NCBI GenBank assembly: GCA_016946835.1
Contig: JACVTC010000012.1
Location: 602,001 to 666,000 of the forward strand
Length of the DNA: 64,000 nt
Source: Neocallimastix lanati (nom. inval.)
Lineage: Eukaryota; Neocallimastigomycota; Neocallimastigomycetes; Neocallimastigales; Neocallimastigaceae
Reading direction: 5' to 3'
Part shown: positions 57,294 through 64,000 of the stretch, piece by piece
How the letters are laid out: every line of letters begins with the position of its first letter
Numbering within the stretch: position 1 is the stretch's first letter
The notes under the pieces: generated by a model
What the model saw: the letters and a program-made list of their open reading frames with translations, nothing else
Databases searched by the model: none
Told to the model about the DNA's origin: nothing
Made by a program: the position numbers and the translations under genes

Positions 57294-58421
57294 TAATACG
57301 GGATGAATAAATAAATATAAAAATTAATAAATTTAGAAAAATTGTTAAGATAATAACTGAATTTCAATTTCAATTTCAATTTCAATAATTCAGTTATTTA
57401 AATTTCAATATTAATAATAATATATAATAATTATTATTAAATTAACTTTATTAAAATATTTAGGAATTAGTCTAGGCCAACTAATTGACTAAATATTATT
57501 TACATATTGAAATTAATATATATTAAATAATGTAAACACGTGATTGTCATATTAAATTAATTTCTACATATTATATTTTAATTATAAAATATAATATTTA
57601 GCTATATTAGATTCTTATATTTTATTTATATTAAATATTTATATTATTATCTTATTTTATATTATCAATATCAAACTTATATTAATACTATTACATATTC
57701 ATATTAATAATTAATATTTTGATAATTAATTATTTTATATAAATACATGTTTAAATCTTTTGATTAATCCTTTGTAGGATTATTGTAATTTAAATTATAG
57801 TAATAATTATATAAAATAATAATGTAATAAAATATTATTAAGATTAAATAAAATTTATATTTTAAATAAAAACTTAATTATAAAATTTACTAATAACAAT
57901 ATATTTTAAATAAGAGTAAAATTAAGTTATTAATTAATTACTATAATTTGGCATCTTGACCTAATCGTTAAGACCAAATTATCCTAAAAACTTTAACAAA
58001 AATAATAAAATATAATTAATTAAAGTTAAAATAAAATTATATAGTTTAAAATAATAATAAACAATAAAAAAAAATTAAAAATAAATAAAAATAAGAATTA
58101 TTAAAAAAAAATAATAATAATATTTTAGAGATAGAGAAAATAAATATAATTAAATGGTCTTAGAGAGAGGCCTTAATTGAGATTTTTAGTTAGTAATTAT
58201 TAGTAAAATAAAATAATAAGAGTAATGTTAAAAATGTAATTAATGTAAAATTTAAATAATTATAAATAAAGTATTAAATAAATAATAATAAAATATTTAA
58301 GTTTTATTTAATATAATTATTGTGTTAAAATTATTAATTGTATTATTAGAATATATTAATTTTCCTCAAATAAAATATTGCAAGTCCCATAAAAGTATAC
58401 GATTATAAAAATATCGTATCA
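57294..58421 (+). repeat. LTR-like element U
   Basis: Runs TAATACGGGATGAAT..ATATCGTATCA between T spacers. It shares about 640 bp with U' at 13338-13995, including GCATCTTGACCTAATCG. Its remaining right third is unrelated. Non-coding. Confidence 0.6.
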
Positions 58422-58424
58422 TTT

Positions 58425-59804
58425 TGATACGGGGTGTCACTAAATACCTTGTATTTCCTATTAAATACTCTTAATAATAATAAAATAAAATTATTATTAA
58501 ATATTCTTATTAAAATCTTTTATTAATATCAAATATAATAAAAATTATTATTAAATATTCTTATAAATTTCTTTTATTAATATTAAATATAATAAAAATT
58601 ATTATTAAATATTCTTATAAATTTCTTTTATTAATATCAAATATAATAAAAATTATTACTAAATATTCTTATAAATTTCTTTTATTAATATCAAATATAA
58701 TAAAAATTATTACTAAATATTCTTATAAATTTCTTTTATTAATATTAAATATAATAAAAATTATTATTAAATATTCTTATAAATTTCTTTTATTAATATC
58801 AAATCTAATAAAAATTATTATTAAATATTCTTATAAATTTCTTTTATTAATATCAAATATAATAAAAATTATTATTAAATATTCTTATAAATTTCTTTTA
58901 TTAATATCAAATATAATAAAAATTATTATTAAATATTCTTATTAAAATCTTTTATTAATATAATAAAAATTATTATTAAATATTCTTATAAATTCTTTTA
59001 TTAATATTAAATATAATAAAAATTATTATTAAATATTCTTATTAAAATCTTTTATTAATATCAAATATAATAAAAATAATTATTAAATATTTTATTAATA
59101 TTAAATATAATAAAAATTATTACTAAATGTTCTTATTTAAAATTATATAATATTTAAATCATTACTAATTCTTATTTTTATATTAAGAATAATAAAAAAC
59201 TATTTCAATAAATATTTGATATAAAATACAGAATTATAAGTTTCTGTATAATATTTTCTAAACCTTTGAAATAAACTAAAAATAAAACAAAAATCAAAAA
59301 ATAAATTAAAACTTTATTAAAATAAAAATGAACTAAAATACAGAAGAATTCCAATAATAAAAATGATCTAAAATACAGAAAATATCAATTCGGTATAATT
59401 CTCTCTCTGAAAAACAATATCAAGAAGAAGCTACCGCCCGGAATGCCCTTCGTGATACAATCTCTAAATTAATTTTTTATATTTTAATTTAATAAATGTT
59501 ATTTTTTTTTTAAAAAAACAATTTAAAATAATAGTTAAAAATTAAAATAAAATAGTTATAATATTTTTTTTATAAAGAATATATTAAAAATAAATAAAAT
59601 GTATTAAAATAAAAGTATAAAAAGAAGAATAAATTTCTTTCTTTTTAATACTTGGAACAAATAATTTTAATTTTAAATTTAAATAAAGAATATTTTAAAA
59701 TTTAATTTTTTTTTTCTTGTTTCCAAATTTATTTTTATAGTTATGTGTTAATATTTATTTTTTTTGTTTTGAATATCTTAGTGTTTCAACCCCAGCCCAT
59801 ATCA
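58425..59804 (+). repeat. Solo LTR T4 (TGATACGGG family)
   Basis: Colinear with T1 and T3; array at about 58490-59110, GC patch at about 59425-59460. The right end is CCCATATCA, one change from the family CCCGTATCA. Confidence 0.75.
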
Positions 59805-59808
59805 CTTT

Positions 59809-60774
59809 TGGTAAAGAATGAATTAATAACCTTTATTTTATTATTAATAATTCTATACTAAATTGTACTTTCCTATATTCTTGATAACTAAACTTAATAA
59901 TAAAATTTAATTTATTTTGATATAAATTAATTTTAACTTGTAAATAATGTAAATCAATTTTAATTAATTACTTCATTGTTATATTATTAAATATATGTAT
60001 ATATTAAAATACAATTGTAAATATTAAAATTATACTTTTAAGATAATAAATTATTAAAATTATTAATTAAATATTATTATAAAAATTATTATAAATTATT
60101 AATATTATAAAATTATTAAAATTATTAAATATTATTATAAAAATTTATTTATTATAACTATTAAATATTATTATAAAATTATTAAGATTATTAATTAAAT
60201 TTATTATTAAAAATTATTATTAAAAATTATTAATTATTATAAAAATTTATTATTTAAATATTATCAAATTTATTAATTAAATATTATAAAAATTTTATTT
60301 TATTTTTGAAAATAATTACAAGTATTATTTAAAATAAGAAATGATTATTAAATTTATTATATTAATCTTTAAAAACAATTTATTTAACTTAAAAATATCA
60401 AAGAAAATAGTAAAACTATTTTCTATATATTTATTTTATAATTATTTTTAATTAAATTATATTTGAATATTATATTATTATATTTATAAAAATTAAAACA
60501 AAAATGAATTATTGATATAAAATTAATTCAATAATTCTATAAAATTACTTAAATTATAAACAACTAATTATACTTTAAATTTATAAAAAAATATAAATAT
60601 TGTAACAATTTCTTAAAAATTAAATATGTGTACTTAAAAAAATAAATTTTTATATTAATAAATAACAAATAACTTTTAATAAAAAGAATTTTTTTTATTT
60701 AAAATCAAAGCAGGGTAATACCCGTCCCCCCCTGCTTGATTTTAAATCCATACGAATCAACCCCGAGTCTACCA
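59809..60774 (+). repeat. Solo LTR V
   Basis: Runs TGGTAAAGAATGAAT..GAGTCTACCA (TGGTA/TACCA inverted ends) with CTTT on both sides (59805-59808 and 60775-60778). Near its right end a 14-bp inverted repeat (AAAATCAAAGCAGG with CCTGCTTGATTTT) could form a strong hairpin in the RNA. Confidence 0.65.
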
Positions 60775-60777
60775 CTT

Positions 60778-61610
60778 TGTTACGATACAAATAATAAATA
60801 AAAAATATATAAAAATTAAATAAACTATTAAGATTAATTAATAAATAAATATGAATAAAATACTAAAGTATTAAAATATATAATAAGGAAATTAAATATG
60901 TATAAATAACTAAATTATTTAAAATAATGTATTAATTGTATTTAATTAATATTGTAATAGTAAACAATTAGATATTTTATTATAAATAATTAAAATTATA
61001 TTTATTATTATTTTATATTTTTATTATAAAATTTTTATTATACTTTATTATATTTTTATTATTATCTTATATTAAATATTATATTAAAATTATATTTTAT
61101 TATATTTTATTATTATAAAATTATTATATTTTTGTTATTATATTTTTATTATATTTTATATTTTTATTTTTATTTTTACTCCAATCAAATAAATGTTTTA
61201 AAGATATAAAAAGAACAAAGTAAAACAATACTTTAGTTCTTCCTTTTCTTTCAACTTTATTTTTATATTTTTCTTTTAATTTTTCGAGAATGAAATTGTA
61301 AATATTTAATATTAGTATTAATAAATAATTAAATAAATAATTAAATAAAATTAAATTGTTCTCTAGTTAAATTGATTAATTTTGTTTTTGTGTTTTATTA
61401 TAGTTAAGGATAAAAATAATTTTGGTTAGTTTAAATATTTAGTTTGTTTTTGTAATTTAGTTTTAATTTAGAGATAAATTTTATTAAAATATTTATTTAA
61501 GTTATTTATATTAGAATAGTTAAAATAATATTTATTTTGTTAGTGAAAAATTAGATTTTTAATTATTAGAATATATTATTTTATTTTTAATAATCTTCAA
61601 TTCTGTACCA
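60778..61610 (+). repeat. LTR-like element W
   Basis: Runs TGTTACGATACAAAT..TTCTGTACCA between a CTTT and a GCT spacer. AT-rich, no ORF. The boundaries follow from the neighbours more than from its own sequence. Confidence 0.4.
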
Positions 61611-61613
61611 GCT

Positions 61614-62351
61614 TGATAAAAGATGAAATTTATAATTTAAAATTAATTAATAAACTAAAATTAATAATTTATAATAATAATTTACTAAACTATAAAATCA
61701 TAAATAATTATTATAAAAAGTTAGTATTTTCAAATAAAATTTTAAGATTAATAAAAGAACAATGTAAATTTAAATAATTAATATAGAAATTAAATTTAAA
61801 TAATTTTATTATGTAAAATATATTTTATTATATAAATATTTGTTATTATTTGATATAATTAGTAAATAGTTATTTTATTTTAAAGACTTAAAACTAATTC
61901 TTTTTTTTAAAATAGAAAATAAGACTTTAAATAGAATTAAAATAGTAATACTTTTTCTTTTTTAATATTTCTAAAAGATATAAATAGTAATTAAAGTAGA
62001 TAGTTAATTATATAGTTTAATCTTAACGAAAATTATAAAAACATGTAATAATTCTTATTTAAAAGAACAACATTTTTGTTAACATTTTTGTTTATCAAAA
62101 CTTGTTCAATAAATACTTATTTTATCTTTATTTAAATTTAAAAGTATTTATTTAATATTATAAATTTAAAACTTAATAATAATTAATATTTAAAAATTAA
62201 ATAAAATTTATGTATTAAAATAACTTCAGTGTTTCTAATAAATAAATTTTAAAAAGTTTTATAATAAAACATATTCAAATTATCTTAAAATTTATAACTT
62301 TGATAAAGAGTTATTAATAAACTAAAGTGAGTTATTAATAATTTCTTATCA
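61614..62351 (+). repeat. LTR-like element X
   Basis: Runs TGATAAAAGATG..TTTCTTATCA, with GCT before and CGCTC after. Non-coding. Confidence 0.45.
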
Positions 62352-62356
62352 CGCTC

Positions 62357-63332
62357 TGATAAATAATAAAATTATTAAATTAAAATAAATAATAAAAAAC
62401 AAATTCTTGTCTAACTTAACCCAAAAATTAATCCATTCTAAAAAAAAATTAAATCCATATTTAAGAAAAATTAATTAAATAAAAATAATTAAAATAAAAT
62501 AATAATAAATTAATTAATCATTAATAATTTTAATTAAAAACTAAAATAAATTAATAAATAATATTTTTCTAAAACTACAAATAAACAAAATAATAAACAA
62601 ATTTAATAAATTATAAATAACAAATAAACAAACTTATAAACATCTCAAAATTAAAATTAACTAGTTAAATAATTTTTTAAGTTACTTTTATTTAAAATAA
62701 TGATTATTTTATTTATTTTATAACTCAACTTTTATAAACAAATTGTAATTAAAATAACATTTTAAAACTCATCTTTATTAATATTTTAATTGTAAATATT
62801 ATTTAATTTAATAATAAATTATTCTTTATTTCTCTTTTATTAATTTTATTATTTTTAATGTAAATAGTTTAAAATCAAAGAAAAATATAAAAACATGTAA
62901 ATATTTCTTATAAATTATTCTTTATTATTAATTATTTAATAAATTATTATAGATATTTTATTAGTTTTAATAATCAAAAAGTATGATTATTAATTATTTA
63001 ATAAATTATTATAAATATTTTATTGGTTATTAATAATCAATTTTATTATTAAAATTTAAAATAAATTAGTATAAATAATCAATATTTCATTTTATTATTT
63101 TATTAGTTTTAACAATTATTTTATTAATTTAAACAAAATTAATTATTAAATAAATAAAGATTAATATTAAAATAAAAATAAATTTTTTTTAATAAAACAT
63201 TTTTGTGTTTAATAATAAAACATATTTATTTTTTTTTTTAAATTTCTTAAATCTATTTTATTTAGTATTTATCCTCGTATTCACTTCTACAAAATTTAAT
63301 TTTTGTAGATTAAGAATATTAGGTATAAATCA
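62357..63332 (+). repeat. Solo LTR Y2
   Basis: Second copy of Y1, with GCTC duplicated on both sides (62353-62356 and 63333-63336). Confidence 0.8.
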
Positions 63333-63336
63333 GCTC

Positions 63337-63939
63337 TGATGCATGTCCAGTAGAAATAATATAAAATAATAGAAAAATTATTTAGAAAAATTATTAATAT
63401 AAATATTTATTAAAAATTAATTTTATATAATGAATCTTAAAATATATTATTAAAGATAATTTATTATTATTAATAATTATTAAAATATTAAATTAAATAA
63501 TAATATTAAAATTATTAAAAGAATTGTTGATTATATAGTAAAATTAGTTATATTAATTATAACGGAGATTGAATGTTTAATTAAATTGATGTTAATATTA
63601 AAATAATTTTTAAATAATGTTAAACAATATGAATTAATAGTTATAAGTAAAAAAATTATGAATATTTATATTTATTAATTAATTTTAGTGTTTCGACAAA
63701 TAAAATTTATAAAATTAATAAAAATATAATTATGAAAATAATTTATAAATAAATATTTTCTTTTTTTTAATGAATAATAAAACATGTATTTTTTATATGA
63801 TAAAATATAATAAATAAAATAATAAAAGATAAATAAATAAAAAGTAAATATAATTATTGTAATATAATATTCTTGGAGTAATTCCCTTTTGCACAAACGC
63901 CCAACTAACATATACGATATTGAATAAAATATCGTATCA
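63337..63939 (+). repeat. LTR-like element Z
   Basis: Runs TGATGCATGTCC..ATCGTATCA, with GCTC on the left and CGCTC on the right. Non-coding; the minus-strand frame at 63675-63992 is Tyr/Phe-rich noise. Confidence 0.5.
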
Positions 63940-63952
63940 CGCTCAATATTTA

Positions 63953-64000
63953 TTTTTTTTTTTTTTAGACAGGGAAGAGAATACACTTCCAAAACTTTAT
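63953..64000 (-). mobile_element. LINE-D, 3' end only (continues beyond the window)
   Basis: A T run (63953-63966) is followed by AGACAGGGAAGAGAATACAC, the same 3' terminus as LINE-A at 4772. A fourth LINE of the A family therefore starts here on the minus strand. Confidence 0.75.

Noticed and set aside
1-64000. Host protein-coding genes with introns
   Set aside because: No conserved non-transposon protein segment is visible on either strand; the remaining open frames are short and low-complexity.

Overview
This window is extremely AT-rich eukaryotic DNA with long A and T homopolymers, TTA/TAA microsatellites and Asn/Lys/Ile-rich proteins. I find no host protein-coding gene. Everything I can support is a tRNA gene, a retroelement, or a relic of one. 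The base composition and a chromovirus-like gag-pol fit an AT-extreme early-diverging fungus such as an anaerobic gut fungus (Neocallimastigomycota). A dictyostelid-like amoeba is the main alternative, because its retroelements also crowd around tRNA genes. The sequence alone does not decide between them.

The layout is one module repeated three times: LINE (minus strand), then tRNA genes (minus strand), then a train of LTR elements. Module 1 is LINE-A (4.76-9.33 kb), tRNA-Ser/Cys/Gly (9.36-9.61 kb) and an LTR train (9.63-15.57 kb). Module 2 is LINE-B (15.6-20.4 kb), tRNA-Cys/Gly (20.42-20.58 kb), the intact gag-pol element E1 (20.59-27.06 kb) and an older train to about 32.6 kb. Module 3 is LINE-C (32.96-37.2 kb), tRNA-Cys plus a tRNA-Gly split by a SINE-like insert (37.26-37.88 kb), and then a 26-kb train. 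That train holds E2, E3, E4 and about nine solo LTRs (37.9-63.94 kb). A fourth LINE (LINE-D) begins at the right edge. The first 4.7 kb hold a degenerate LTR element (EE).

The parts fit together as a two-sided insertion hub. LTR elements enter 16-18 nt upstream of the mature 5' end of the promoter-proximal tRNA, which is where RNA polymerase III should start. LINEs lie just downstream of the tRNA-Gly that ends each cluster. Successive LTR insertions abut each other with only 3-5 bp between them. Those spacers repeat the bases found beside the tRNA: CCCT in module 2, CTAT in module 3, and CTATA/CCATA in module 1. The trains therefore look like stratified records, youngest nearest the tRNA.

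Two LTR lineages are present. The TGTAAG lineage (E1, E2 and several solo LTRs) has a single gag-pol frame, 5-bp target duplications, no visible tRNA primer site and apparent self-priming. The TGNTACGG lineage (E3, E4, T, V and others) has 4-bp duplications. E3 carries a gag / linker / pol layout joined by what look like two -1 frameshift sites. A GC-rich RNA leader with one compensatory hairpin is shared by E1, E2 and the relic EE.
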